A stretch of DNA of 12,613 nucleotides from Alphaproteobacteria bacterium (GCA_030039975.1 JASHUO010000207.1:1-12613); one strand, 5' to 3'; positions 1-6,216 are shown, counted from the stretch's first letter. The notes: generated by a model from the sequence alone, not told the origin. Made by a program: numbers and translations.

Positions 1-846
1 GGTCTTGGGATCGAGCGCCAGCACTGAATCGGTATAGAGGTTGTCGCCCTTGCGCAGCGCGGCATTGAAGGGACCGGGATTGCCGATCCCCCAATAGACC
101 GTGTGCAAATCAGGATCGAAGGAACCGGTGATCCAGGTCGATCCCCCGCCATGCTGCCAGGTGTCGCCCGGCCAGGTGTCGGAATGCGCTTCGCCCGGCG
201 CGGGCACCGTGTAGGTGCGCCAGAGGTGCTTGCCGGTGTCGGCGTCCCAGCCGTCGATAAAGAGGCGCGTGCCGAACTCGGCGCCCGAGATGCCGGTGAT
301 GACCACGCCATCGGCAACCAGCGGCGCGACCGTCATCGAATAGCCGTTCTTGAAGTCGATCGCGTTTTGCTTCCACACCTCTTTGCCGGTCTTGGCGTCG
401 AGCGCGATGACATTGGCATCGAGCGTGGTGCGGAAGACCTTCCCGTCATAGAGGGCAGCGCCGCGATTGATGATGCCGCAACAGACGATGCGCGGCGTTT
501 CCGGCGGATAGTCGACCTTGGTCTTCCAGATCTGCCGGCCCGTCTTGGCGTCGACCGCCATGGTCGCGCTGTTGGTGGTAACGTAGAGCACGCCGTTGTA
601 GACAAGCGGCTGCGATTCTTCGGAGCGGTTGTCGTCGTAGCTGTAGTTCCAGACGGGAACGAGCTTCTTCACGGTCTCCTTGTTGATCTGATCGAGCGTG
701 CTGTAGCGCTGCAGGCTGTAACTCATGCCGTAGTTCAGCACGTCCTTCGTATCCTGCTGACCCTTGGCAAGATCTGCGGCGGTCTGCGCCGCGGCGCCGA
801 CCGGCAGTAGCGCCGCCATCACGGCGGCAACAAGTAATCCTCTCAT
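1..846 (-). CDS. PQQ-dependent methanol/ethanol-type alcohol dehydrogenase, N-terminal part (runs off left edge)
   Basis: The first 282 codons of a quinoprotein alcohol dehydrogenase that oxidises an alcohol in the periplasm with PQQ as cofactor and passes electrons to a cytochrome c. The start ATG (846-844) is preceded by GGGGAGGA at good spacing. Residues 1-21 form a signal peptide (MRGLLVAAVMAALLPVGAAAQ). The vicinal Cys122-Cys123 of the VCCGIINRG motif is the disulfide that packs on PQQ in this family. Glu190 in GISGAEFG and Asn256 in GIGNPGP match metal ligands. Beta-propeller docking motifs are seen at ALDAKTGKEVW and GWDADTGKHLW. The frame stays open to base 1, so more than half of a roughly 600-residue protein is missing. 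The part with the catalytic Asp, and the extra Asp that marks lanthanide-dependent enzymes, lies outside, so calcium and lanthanide types cannot be told apart. It is divergent from the PQQ biosynthesis operon that would supply its cofactor. Confidence 0.93.
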   Translation of the reverse strand, partial: MRGLLVAAVMAALLPVGAAAQTAADLAKGQQDTKDVLNYGMSYSLQRYSTLDQINKETVKKLVPVWNYSYDDNRSEESQPLVYNGVLYVTTNSATMAVDAKTGRQIWKTKVDYPPETPRIVCCGIINRGAALYDGKVFRTTLDANVIALDAKTGKEVWKQNAIDFKNGYSMTVAPLVADGVVITGISGAEFGTRLFIDGWDADTGKHLWRTYTVPAPGEAHSDTWPGDTWQHGGGSTWITGSFDPDLHTVYWGIGNPGPFNAALRKGDNLYTDSVLALDPKT

Positions 847-944
847 GCTTCCTCCCCGGCAAATTGCGCCGTCTCTGATTGTTCGTTCACACCGAGGCGG
901 ACTTCCGAAACGCGCCCGGAAAGCCGATGCCTCGGGCCTCAACT

Positions 945-969
945 GCCGCCGCCCTGAACCGGCGGCGGC
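945..969. repeat. 9-bp GC hairpin in the dehydrogenase leader region
   Basis: The arms at 945-953 (GCCGCCGCC) and 961-969 (GGCGGCGGC) are perfect complements around a 7-base loop. On the minus strand this lies about 100 bases upstream of the dehydrogenase start, so it may sit in its leader RNA. There is no T-run on either side, so I do not call it a terminator. Confidence 0.4.
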
Positions 970-1162
970 GCTCCGCACCTCGGCGCGCTGCCTTCTTGCG
1001 GGCTTTGCGCCGCAGGCTTGGATCTCTCGGCGGCCAGCGACGCGCCGGCCGCTCTCACCTGGCGCTGACGCAGCTCCGCCCGCTCAGGCGGCCAGGCCGC
1101 CTCAGCACATCGGCAGGAAGAATGTTGATTGCGCCCGCACCGTTCCTCCCGTTTTGTACTAA

Positions 1163-1181
1163 CGTCACAAGTGCCGTGACG
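1163..1181. promoter_or_regulatory. Operator-like inverted repeat CGTCAC-N7-GTGACG
   Basis: Perfect 6-bp inverted half-sites (1163-1168 and 1176-1181) are separated by 7 bases, in a locally AT-richer segment between the dehydrogenase and the transposon relic. The 13-bp centre-to-centre spacing is typical of sites for a dimeric regulator. Regulation of the divergent dehydrogenase is an inference from position only; no cognate regulator is identified. Confidence 0.35.
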
Positions 1182-1405
1182 AATTTGGTTAAAACGTATG
1201 CTTGCAGCGTCCGGCCCTGCTGTCAACGCCAGCAAGCCGGGCAAGCCTGTGTAATGTTTGGCTATTCGGTAAGCTCTCGGGCCACAGCCCCGGCGCGCGT
1301 GGAATGCAGCGCGAAACCCGACCGCGTGCGGTGGCTCGCTTCGGATGTCAGTGACAAATCAAGTTGTCCGGTTTTGGTGACAAGTGAGTTGTCCGCTTCG
1401 TTCCT

Positions 1406-1442
1406 GATTTGATCGCCGGGGCATGCCCCCGGCGATCAAATC
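1406..1442 (-). terminator. Perfect 16-bp hairpin at the 3' end of the transposase stub
   Basis: The arms 1406-1421 and 1427-1442 are exact complements (GATTTGATCGCCGGGG and its reverse complement) around the 5-base loop CATGC. The stem overlaps the stub's stop codon and lies just inside the left element end. A T-run is missing on both strands, so it may act as a terminator or as protection against read-through into the element. Confidence 0.55.
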
Positions 1443-1564
1443 TCACGGCGTGGAAGCGTGTCACGCCGCTTTGCTCGCTTGGCCGGTCGGCTTGCCGTCT
1501 GGGCCGTAGCGGCCGATGCAAACTTCATCTCCCGAAGTCCTTGCAGCACCTCTGTCCGTCTCAT
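1436..1564 (-). pseudogene. Transposase stub (ISNCY-like N-terminus), internally deleted
   Basis: A 42-residue frame starting MRRTEVLQGLREMKF. That beginning resembles the start of ISNCY-type transposases as I remember them (M-R-R-x-E-V-L-Q-x-[LI]-R-x-M-[KR]-F). A purine-rich GGGAGGGG lies just upstream of the ATG (1564-1562). After residue 15 the similarity stops. The rest is a basic Ala/Arg/Lys tail ending at TGA 1438-1436, with no helix-turn-helix or DDE domain. Full-length members run to several hundred residues, so nearly the whole gene is gone, probably by internal deletion joining the 5' end to the 3' end. The stop codon lies inside the terminator-like hairpin at 1406-1442, which would be the original 3' end of the gene. 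Not expected to be active; it could be moved only by a full-length relative. Confidence 0.55.
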
Positions 1565-1659
1565 CCCCGCCCCTCCCAAGAGCGGTTCTAAAACCGGACA
1601 GATCACTTGCTACATAGACCGGACAGATCACGTGTTACCGACAGATAGAACGCTTCCAA

Positions 1660-1688
1660 TTGACAACGGTTTAGCGAACCCATACCGT
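1660..1688 (+). promoter_or_regulatory. Likely sigma-70 promoter of pqqA
   Basis: A perfect -35 box TTGACA (1660-1665) is followed after 17 bases by TACCGT (1683-1688), a weak -10 box. Transcription would begin near 1695 and leave a leader of roughly 54 bases before the pqqA start. The -35 box begins 16 bases after the end of the miniature element, so the element borders the promoter. Confidence 0.5.
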
Positions 1689-1748
1689 TAACGGCAGGAT
1701 CGGTGGCGTGCCTCATTCATCGACCGGTCTGACGTGGAGGAAACAACA

Positions 1749-1829
1749 ATGAAGTGGACGACACCCCGCATCGTCGAGATCGCAGTTGGCCTGGAGATCA
1801 ACTCCTACGCCTGCGCCGAGTTGAAGTAA
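1749..1829 (+). CDS. pqqA: PQQ precursor peptide PqqA
   Basis: A 26-residue peptide, MKWTTPRIVEIAVGLEINSY followed by ACAELK. This is the ribosomally made substrate from which PQQ is built: Glu16 and Tyr20 of the E-x3-Y motif are cross-linked by PqqE and excised. Length, the N-terminal W-x-x-P segment and the position of both core residues are canonical. The ATG is preceded by GGAGG (1736-1740) with 8 bases spacing, a strong site that fits the high expression usual for this peptide. It is the first gene of the operon; pqqC follows after a 130-base gap that contains a strong hairpin. The gene is too short for usual gene-length cut-offs and easily missed. Confidence 0.96.
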   Translation: MKWTTPRIVEIAVGLEINSYACAELK

Positions 1830-1846
1830 TCGTCTTGGCGGACCGA

Positions 1847-1875
1847 GCCCGTGCCGAGCGAACGCTCGGCAGGGC
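1847..1875 (+). promoter_or_regulatory. Strong hairpin between pqqA and pqqC (attenuator or RNA stabiliser)
   Basis: GCCC (1847-1850), one bulged G, then TGCCGAGCG (1852-1860), a 2-base turn, CGCTCGGCA (1863-1871) and GGGC (1872-1875) form 13 base pairs. No T-run follows, so this is not a classical intrinsic terminator. In PQQ operons pqqA transcript is generally more abundant than the downstream genes; a stem here could cause partial termination or protect the 3' end of a short pqqA RNA. That role is inference. Confidence 0.6.
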
Positions 1876-1959
1876 ACGGTCGAACAGCGGTGCCGTCTGC
1901 GCCTCGGCCGGTCGGCGCTTCACGTATGTTGCCACCCCGGGCAGAGCGAACGGGGCGCG

Positions 1960-2709
1960 ATGAGTGATAATGTACTAACGCCTGAAGAGCTGGAAGCTGC
2001 GCTGCGTGCGATCGGCGCCGAGCGCTATCACAACCTGCACCCGTTCCATCGCTTGCTGCATGGCGGCAAGCTCGAGCGTGGCCAGATCCAGGCCTGGGCG
2101 CTCAACCGCTACTATTATCAGCGGCAAATCCCGATCAAGGACGCGAGCCTGATCGCGCGGCTGCCGACGGCCGAACTGAGGCGCGCTTGGCGCTCTCGGC
2201 TGATCGACCATGACGGCGACGGCGCTTTGCCCGGCGGCATCGAGCGCTGGCTCAAGCTCGCCGAGGGCGTCGGTCTTGACCGTGCTTATGTCGAATCAAC
2301 CGAAGGAATACTGCCGACGACGCGTTTTGCCGTCGACGCTTATGTCAATTTCGTGCGCGAGCGCTCCGTGCTCGAGGCCATCGCCTCCTCGCTCACCGAG
2401 ATGTTCTCGCCGACCATCATCGCCGAGCGCGTCGAGGGGATGCTGCGCGGCTATCCCTTCATCACGTTCGACACCTTGGCCTATTTCAAGCCGCGCTTGT
2501 CGCAGGCGCCGCGCGACGCCGATTTCGCCCTCGCCTATGTCAAGGCCGAGGCGCGCACGGAAGCCGAACAGCAAGCGGTGCTGAACGCGTTGCGCTTCAA
2601 ATGCGGCGTGCTCTGGGCGCAGCTCGATGGGCTTTATCTCGCCTATGTCGAGCCGCGGCTGATTCCGCCCGGCGCCTTCGCGCCGGGCCCCGATGGGGCC
2701 AACCGATGA
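1960..2709 (+). CDS. pqqC: Pyrroloquinoline-quinone synthase PqqC
   Basis: A cofactorless oxidase (249 aa, usual length about 250) that closes the ring and performs the final eight-electron oxidation of AHQQ to PQQ in the cytoplasm. Numbering coincides with the Klebsiella enzyme. Visible active-site residues are Tyr23-His24, Arg50, Tyr53, Gln54, Lys60, His84, Tyr128, Glu147, Arg157, Tyr175, Arg179 and Lys214. Position 154, His in the Klebsiella enzyme, is Ile here (FSPTIIAER); I recall the same in Methylobacterium PqqC, so it looks like a lineage trait rather than damage. The ATG at 1960 has only a weak GGGGCG upstream. The stop overlaps the next start (ATGA at 2706-2709), so pqqD is translationally coupled. 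Unlike in M. extorquens, pqqC and pqqD are separate genes, not a fusion. Confidence 0.97.
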   Translation: MSDNVLTPEELEAALRAIGAERYHNLHPFHRLLHGGKLERGQIQAWALNRYYYQRQIPIKDASLIARLPTAELRRAWRSRLIDHDGDGALPGGIERWLKLAEGVGLDRAYVESTEGILPTTRFAVDAYVNFVRERSVLEAIASSLTEMFSPTIIAERVEGMLRGYPFITFDTLAYFKPRLSQAPRDADFALAYVKAEARTEAEQQAVLNALRFKCGVLWAQLDGLYLAYVEPRLIPPGAFAPGPDGANR

Positions 2710-3002
2710 ACGCCGCGCCCGAGCGCGTCATCGTCGACGGCACCAGCCGGCTGCGCTTCGCGCCGCATGTGAAGTTCCGCCATGACGAGACGCGCGGGCG
2801 CTGGGTCGTCCTGGCGCCCGAGCGCCTGTTGCTGCCGGACGATCTTGCCGTCGAGATCTTGCGGCTGGTCGATGGGTCGCTCAGCGTCAACGGCATCGTC
2901 GACGACCTTGCCCGGCGCTTTGAAGCGCCGCGCGAAGTGATCGCCGCCGATGTCACCCAGATGCTGCAGGATCTCGTCGACAAAGCCGTGCTTGCGCCAT
3001 GA
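2706..3002 (+). CDS. pqqD: PQQ biosynthesis peptide chaperone PqqD
   Basis: A 98-residue RiPP recognition element with a winged-helix fold. It binds the PqqA leader and presents it to PqqE. The order VIVDGTSRLRFAPHVKFRHD, then a WVVLAPERLLLPDDLAVEIL stretch, then VDDLARRF and a C-terminal DVTQMLQDLVDKAVL helix is the normal PqqD layout. The ATG at 2706 overlaps the pqqC stop by ATGA. The pqqD stop in turn overlaps the pqqE start by ATGA (2999-3002). An upstream extension in frame would run far into pqqC and is not used. Stoichiometric coupled expression with PqqE is expected from this layout. Confidence 0.95.
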   Translation: MNAAPERVIVDGTSRLRFAPHVKFRHDETRGRWVVLAPERLLLPDDLAVEILRLVDGSLSVNGIVDDLARRFEAPREVIAADVTQMLQDLVDKAVLAP

Positions 3003-4114
3003 GCGACGGGGTCGGACCGCCGCTGGCGCTGCTCGCCGAGCTGACGCATCGCTGCCCGCTCCGCTGCCCCTATTGCTCGAACCCGCTCGAGCTCGAGCGC
3101 GCCAGCGCCGAGCTCGACGAGGCAGGCTGGCGCCGGGTGCTGGGCGAGGCGGCGGCGCTCGGCGTGTTGCAGGTGCATTTCTCGGGCGGCGAGCCGCTGG
3201 TGCGGCGCGACCTCGCCGCCCTGGTGCGCCACGCCGGCGCGGTCGGACTCTATAGCAACCTCATCACCTCGGGCGTGCTCCTCGACCGCGCGCGCCTCGA
3301 AGAGCTGGTCGATGCCGGGCTCGAGCATGTTCAGCTGAGCTTCCAGGACTCGCTGCCGGCGAGCGCCGACCGCATCGCCGGGCTCGCCGACGCGCATCGC
3401 AAGAAGCTTGCAGCCGCCGCTCTGGTGCGCGAGGCCGGCCTGCCGCTCACCGTCAACGCGGTGATGCACCGCCAGAATCTCGAGCGACTCCCCGACATGA
3501 TCGAGCTCGCCCTTGCGCTCGGCGCGAGCCGACTCGAGGTGGCGCATGTGCAATATTACGGCTGGGCACTCGCCAACCGCCGCGCGCTCTTGCCCAGCAT
3601 CGAGCAGCTCGAGCGCGCCACGGAAACCGTCGAAAGCGCGCGCCGGCGGTTGAAGGGCGTGCTCACCATCGATTACGTCGTGCCCGACTATTACGCGCAG
3701 CGGCCGAAGGCCTGCATGGGCGGTTGGGGCCGGCAGTTCCTCAACGTGTCGCCCGCGGGCAAAGTACTCCCCTGCCATGCCGCCGAAAGCCTGCCGGGCT
3801 TCGATTTCCCCTCGGTGAAGACGGCGAGCCTGGCCGATATCTGGTATCGCTCCGATGCCTTCAACCGCTTCCGCGGCACAGCGTGGATGCCCGAGCCTTG
3901 TCATTCCTGCGCGCGGCGCGAGATCGATTGGGGCGGTTGCCGCTGCCAGGCCTTTCAGCTGACGGGTGATCCCGCACGCACCGATCCGGCCTGCGCACTC
4001 GCACCCGACCGCGCTCTGCTCGACACGGCGCGGGAAAACGACGCCGCGGCGCCCGTCGGCGACTTCGCCTATCGCCAGTTCGGGACCGTGCCCGTCGGCG
4101 AAAGCCGCGAATAG
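2999..4114 (+). CDS. pqqE: PqqA peptide cyclase PqqE (radical SAM/SPASM enzyme)
   Basis: A 371-residue radical SAM enzyme that forms the carbon-carbon bond between Glu and Tyr of PqqA, the first step of PQQ synthesis. The SAM cluster motif is Cys19-x3-Cys23-x2-Cys26 (CPLRCPYC), followed by FSGGEP at 61-66. The C-terminal SPASM part has Cys239, Cys259, Cys314, Cys316 (auxiliary cluster I) and Cys301, Cys304, Asp310, Cys332 (auxiliary cluster II). These are offset by a constant 9 from the Methylobacterium ligands as I recall them, including the unusual Asp ligand. The start at 2999 is fixed by the ATGA overlap with pqqD. It is the last gene of the operon; the next gene begins 174 bases on and is unrelated to PQQ. 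Confidence 0.97.
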   Translation: MSDGVGPPLALLAELTHRCPLRCPYCSNPLELERASAELDEAGWRRVLGEAAALGVLQVHFSGGEPLVRRDLAALVRHAGAVGLYSNLITSGVLLDRARLEELVDAGLEHVQLSFQDSLPASADRIAGLADAHRKKLAAAALVREAGLPLTVNAVMHRQNLERLPDMIELALALGASRLEVAHVQYYGWALANRRALLPSIEQLERATETVESARRRLKGVLTIDYVVPDYYAQRPKACMGGWGRQFLNVSPAGKVLPCHAAESLPGFDFPSVKTASLADIWYRSDAFNRFRGTAWMPEPCHSCARREIDWGGCRCQAFQLTGDPARTDPACALAPDRALLDTARENDAAAPVGDFAYRQFGTVPVGESRE

Positions 4115-4288
4115 GCATACCTAAAGTAAATTCAACCATTCGCGGTTGGTGACACGCTGGCGCATTCGGCCGCGGAATTTGGATTCAAATTTATCGAAGA
4201 ATTTCCGCTATCGCTGCCGACCCCAGTTTTTATTCATCATCGGACATACATCATCTTTCTGTCGCATTTACTTTGGCAGGAGAGCCCT
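4115..4288 (+). other. Intergenic region after pqqE
   Basis: This region is AT-richer than its surroundings. A weak 5-bp stem (CAACC 4133-4137 with GGTTG 4144-4148) lies 18 bases after the pqqE stop but has no T-run, so termination of the pqq operon here is only a guess. The segment from 4170 to 4270 probably holds the promoter of the next gene; I see no convincing boxes. Confidence 0.3.
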
Positions 4289-5029
4289 ATGTGGCAGTAC
4301 CAACCGGCGACTGACGTCGTCCAGGATTTCATCGATTACGCCCTCAGCTGGCTCGACGACCGCAACTATACCCTCACCGTCGATGTCGACATGGCGCGCT
4401 GGGCCGCGATCATGGCGCGAACCTCGCCGAAGGCCTTCGTCAACCCGGCCTTCGATCCGCGCCACAGCCGGCTCTCTCCCGAAACCAGCTTCTGGCTCGA
4501 GATCCGCGCCGGCTCGGAGACGATCGCCACGTCGACCGCCCGGCTTTTCGTCACCGACGACGCGGTCGAGCTGCTGCGCTCGATGCGCCTCTGGCTTGCC
4601 GAGCCGCCGGCGGATTATGGCAGGCTCGCGATCGACCTGCCGGCGGGATCGCCGAAGATCGGCGGTGTTGTCGGGCATGAGGGCGGTCTCTGGGTCCATC
4701 CGCAGCACCGCAAGCGCGGCCTCTCGGCCATCCTGCCCCACCTCAACACCGCATTTTCCGTGCGCGAGTGGAACATCGACTGGCAAACCGGGATCACGCT
4801 GCGGTCGCTCGGAGAGTCGGGCATCGCCACCTGGGCGTATGGCTTCCCGCATGTGGAGCGCTGCTTCGACGGCTACTTCCCGCTGACGCGCAGCGAGGAG
4901 CGGTTCTATCTCTGCTACATGGATCGCGCGGAGCTAATGGCCGGCCTGGACCTTGATGTTGTCGCCCGCCTCCTCCCGGATCGCCACCAGCAGGCGCGTC
5001 ACGCGCCCGCGCTTGTCCAGAAACGGTAG
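4289..5029 (+). CDS. Hypothetical protein with a GNAT-like acyl-CoA binding motif
   Basis: A 246-residue soluble protein I do not recognise by name. There is no signal peptide or membrane segment. Residues 132-150 (GGLWVHPQHRKRGLSAILP) look like motif A of GNAT N-acyltransferases: a strand, then an R/K-x-x-G-x pyrophosphate loop and a helix. Together with the preceding beta-rich 65-90 region this suggests an acetyltransferase-like fold, but the glycine pattern is imperfect and the substrate unknown. The ATG has AGGAG (4278-4282) six bases upstream. The last 32 codons overlap the convergent PAS gene (4934-5029). The basic tail after residue 226 looks less conserved in character and may be a late extension. 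Codon use resembles the neighbours, so the gene looks genuine. Confidence 0.65.
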   Translation: MWQYQPATDVVQDFIDYALSWLDDRNYTLTVDVDMARWAAIMARTSPKAFVNPAFDPRHSRLSPETSFWLEIRAGSETIATSTARLFVTDDAVELLRSMRLWLAEPPADYGRLAIDLPAGSPKIGGVVGHEGGLWVHPQHRKRGLSAILPHLNTAFSVREWNIDWQTGITLRSLGESGIATWAYGFPHVERCFDGYFPLTRSEERFYLCYMDRAELMAGLDLDVVARLLPDRHQQARHAPALVQKR

Positions 5030-5755
5030 GATGAGCCGTGTGTAATGATGGCTGGTATCGCCGAGCCTGCACCGGATGCGATGGAGGCGCGGCGCCGCGG
5101 TGAGGCGGACGGTGTTGTAGTCGCGCATCAATCCATCGGCCCAGATGCTCACCGGATGCGCGCGCGGCGACTCATAGTAGCGTCCGATCGACACGTCGTA
5201 GCCGAACAGCTCGAAGCGGAAATCCTGCGGATCGCTGCTCCGGACATCGACGATATGCAGCTTGCCAATAATGCCGGACCGGGCGAGCTGCACCGTGTCG
5301 ATGTTGGAGAAACGGCAGGCGCCGGCGGCTCGCAGGTCGGACCAGTATTGATAGAGGCTGCCAAGCGAGTCGCCGCGTGCCGGCAGGGTGCCGAGATCGA
5401 TGCAGCGCCGCTCGATGTAATTGCCGGAACAATCGGAAACGATATCGACGAGGTTGGAGCGGTTGAACTGAACCGTGACCGCCTCATGCCCGGCGAAGGC
5501 CGGCGGCAGTGACATCCGATGAACCGCCTTGAATGGGATGGGCGCCGGCGGCTCGACCGCGGCCCTGGCATCCCGCTTGCGCGCGGCCCAGCACCCTTGC
5601 TCGCGGCAACGCGACGCTGCCGCGGCGTAGCAGCGCGCGGTATGCTCGAAGCCGGCGATATGCTCGATCGTCGACAGCGCCCGCAGATAGCTGCACCCCT
5701 CGTCCGCAACGCAGGCGATTTCGGTCCCCACCGGTGCGACCGAGGGCGTCGGCAT
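4934..5755 (-). CDS. PAS_5-type sensory domain protein
   Basis: A 273-residue cytoplasmic protein. The C-terminal half, about residues 130-262, matches the PAS_5 pattern: SLYQYWSDLRAAG, then a conserved Ile-Asp, GKLHIVDV, FRFELFGYDVSIGRYY, and a final LILPFLDKRGRV strand pair. Such domains are common in alphaproteobacteria, are often stand-alone and mostly lack a known ligand. The N-terminal 60 residues contain five Cys (15, 21, 42, 50, 55) without a clear metal motif. The start is placed at 5755 because TAATG joins it to the stop of the upstream XRE gene; an in-frame ATG at 5809 would lie inside that gene. Co-expression with the regulator suggests it senses a signal for it or is its target; that is inference. 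Confidence 0.8.
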   Translation of the reverse strand: MPTPSVAPVGTEIACVADEGCSYLRALSTIEHIAGFEHTARCYAAAASRCREQGCWAARKRDARAAVEPPAPIPFKAVHRMSLPPAFAGHEAVTVQFNRSNLVDIVSDCSGNYIERRCIDLGTLPARGDSLGSLYQYWSDLRAAGACRFSNIDTVQLARSGIIGKLHIVDVRSSDPQDFRFELFGYDVSIGRYYESPRAHPVSIWADGLMRDYNTVRLTAAPRLHRIRCRLGDTSHHYTRLILPFLDKRGRVTRLLVAIREEAGDNIKVQAGH

Positions 5756-6216
5756 TACTCGCTTTCCGCCTCCGACCGACCCGCCATCCGCGTCATGATG
5801 AGAAGGCACGCCGAACGCAGCCGCGGATCTTTGATGCCGTAATAGGCGCCCAGCACCATCGACGCCTCTTTCCGCGTGAGCTCCGCGGCTCCAGTGCCAT
5901 CCTCGGTATGTCCGGTCTCGTCGAGACCTTCGAAGAAATAGGCGAGCGGCACATCGAGGATCCGCGCCAGCTGGTAGAGCCGGCTGGCACTGATCCGGTT
6001 TTCGCCGGTCTCGTATTTCTGGACCGCTTGGAAGGATAGCCCGACCTTGGCACCGAGCTCGGTCTGCGTCATGCCGGCCTGCGCGCGACGCAACCGAAGC
6101 TGACCACCGACATGCTGGTCGATCGGATCCGGACCGTCGACGATGACCGTGCGACGCTTGAACATGAGGCCGCCATTCTCGGATGCGGAAGCGGGGGTCA
6201 GCTTGGCCAAGGTCAT
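5755..6216 (-). CDS. XRE (Cro/C1-type) helix-turn-helix transcriptional regulator
   Basis: A DNA-binding regulator with one XRE domain: VGGQLRLRRAQAGMTQTELG, then AKVGLSFQAVQKYETGENRI, then SASRLYQLARILDVPLAYFF. This is the alphaproteobacterial type with a short C-terminal helical domain (ELTRKEASMVLGAYYGIKDP onward). The start is uncertain. ATG 6216 (153 aa) is given. TTG 6210 has the better-spaced GAGGAG, six bases upstream. ATG 6252 would sit right after an AT-rich AAATTGCTAAATTTGC stretch that looks like the promoter's -10 region, which argues for a start downstream of it. ATG 6165 lacks a good site. The gene overlaps the following PAS gene by one base (TAATG). Autoregulation is likely for the family but not shown. 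Confidence 0.88.
   Translation of the reverse strand: MTLAKLTPASASENGGLMFKRRTVIVDGPDPIDQHVGGQLRLRRAQAGMTQTELGAKVGLSFQAVQKYETGENRISASRLYQLARILDVPLAYFFEGLDETGHTEDGTGAAELTRKEASMVLGAYYGIKDPRLRSACLLIMTRMAGRSEAESE

Larger units (their letters stand above)
847..1345. other. Non-coding region upstream of the PQQ dehydrogenase
   Basis: About 500 bases with no convincing gene. Overlapping open frames exist on both strands, but their translations are Arg/Pro/Ala-rich with no recognisable domain and no good ribosome binding site. It holds a perfect 9-bp GC hairpin (945-953 with 961-969), an 8-bp near-continuous palindrome (1086-1102) and an operator-like inverted repeat (1163-1181). The stretch around 1150-1200 is locally AT-richer and is the likeliest place for the leftward dehydrogenase promoter. 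I could not identify clear -35/-10 boxes. Confidence 0.5.
1346..1643 (-). mobile_element. Miniature inverted-repeat element, internally deleted insertion sequence with mirrored multi-repeat ends
   Basis: The left end carries TGTC-type motifs starting at 1346 (TGTCAG), 1365 (TGTCCG) and 1390 (TGTCCG). The right end carries the complements ending at 1600, 1625 (CGGACA) and 1643 (CCGACA). Spacings are therefore 19 and 25 bases on the left and 25 and 18 on the right, a mirror image. The 14-mer ACCGGACAGATCAC occurs exactly twice at the right end (1593 and 1618). Between the ends are only a 42-codon reading frame starting like an ISNCY-type transposase and a 16-bp hairpin. I read this as an IS that lost most of its transposase. 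No clear target duplication is visible. The ISNCY-type assignment rests on memory of the protein start and is less sure than the element itself. Confidence 0.7.

Noticed and set aside
879..1412. 177-codon open frame in the non-coding region next to the dehydrogenase
   Set aside because: It has no domain and a biased Arg/Ala/Pro/Ser composition, runs into the mobile element, and competes with other frames of the same quality.
1340..1650. Target-site duplication flanking the miniature element
   Set aside because: The bases outside 1346 and 1643 (TTCGGA and GATAGA) do not match convincingly.
1458..1691. + strand open frames across the miniature element
   Set aside because: They cross the element end into the pqqA promoter. 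The minus-strand frame has the transposase-like start and a better ribosome binding site.
1830..1959. Possible pqqB fragment between pqqA and pqqC
   Set aside because: There is too little sequence, and no translated frame carries a metallo-beta-lactamase histidine motif.
2597..3904. 435-codon open frame on the minus strand across pqqC-pqqE
   Set aside because: It overlaps three unmistakable pqq genes in antisense and shows no family resemblance.
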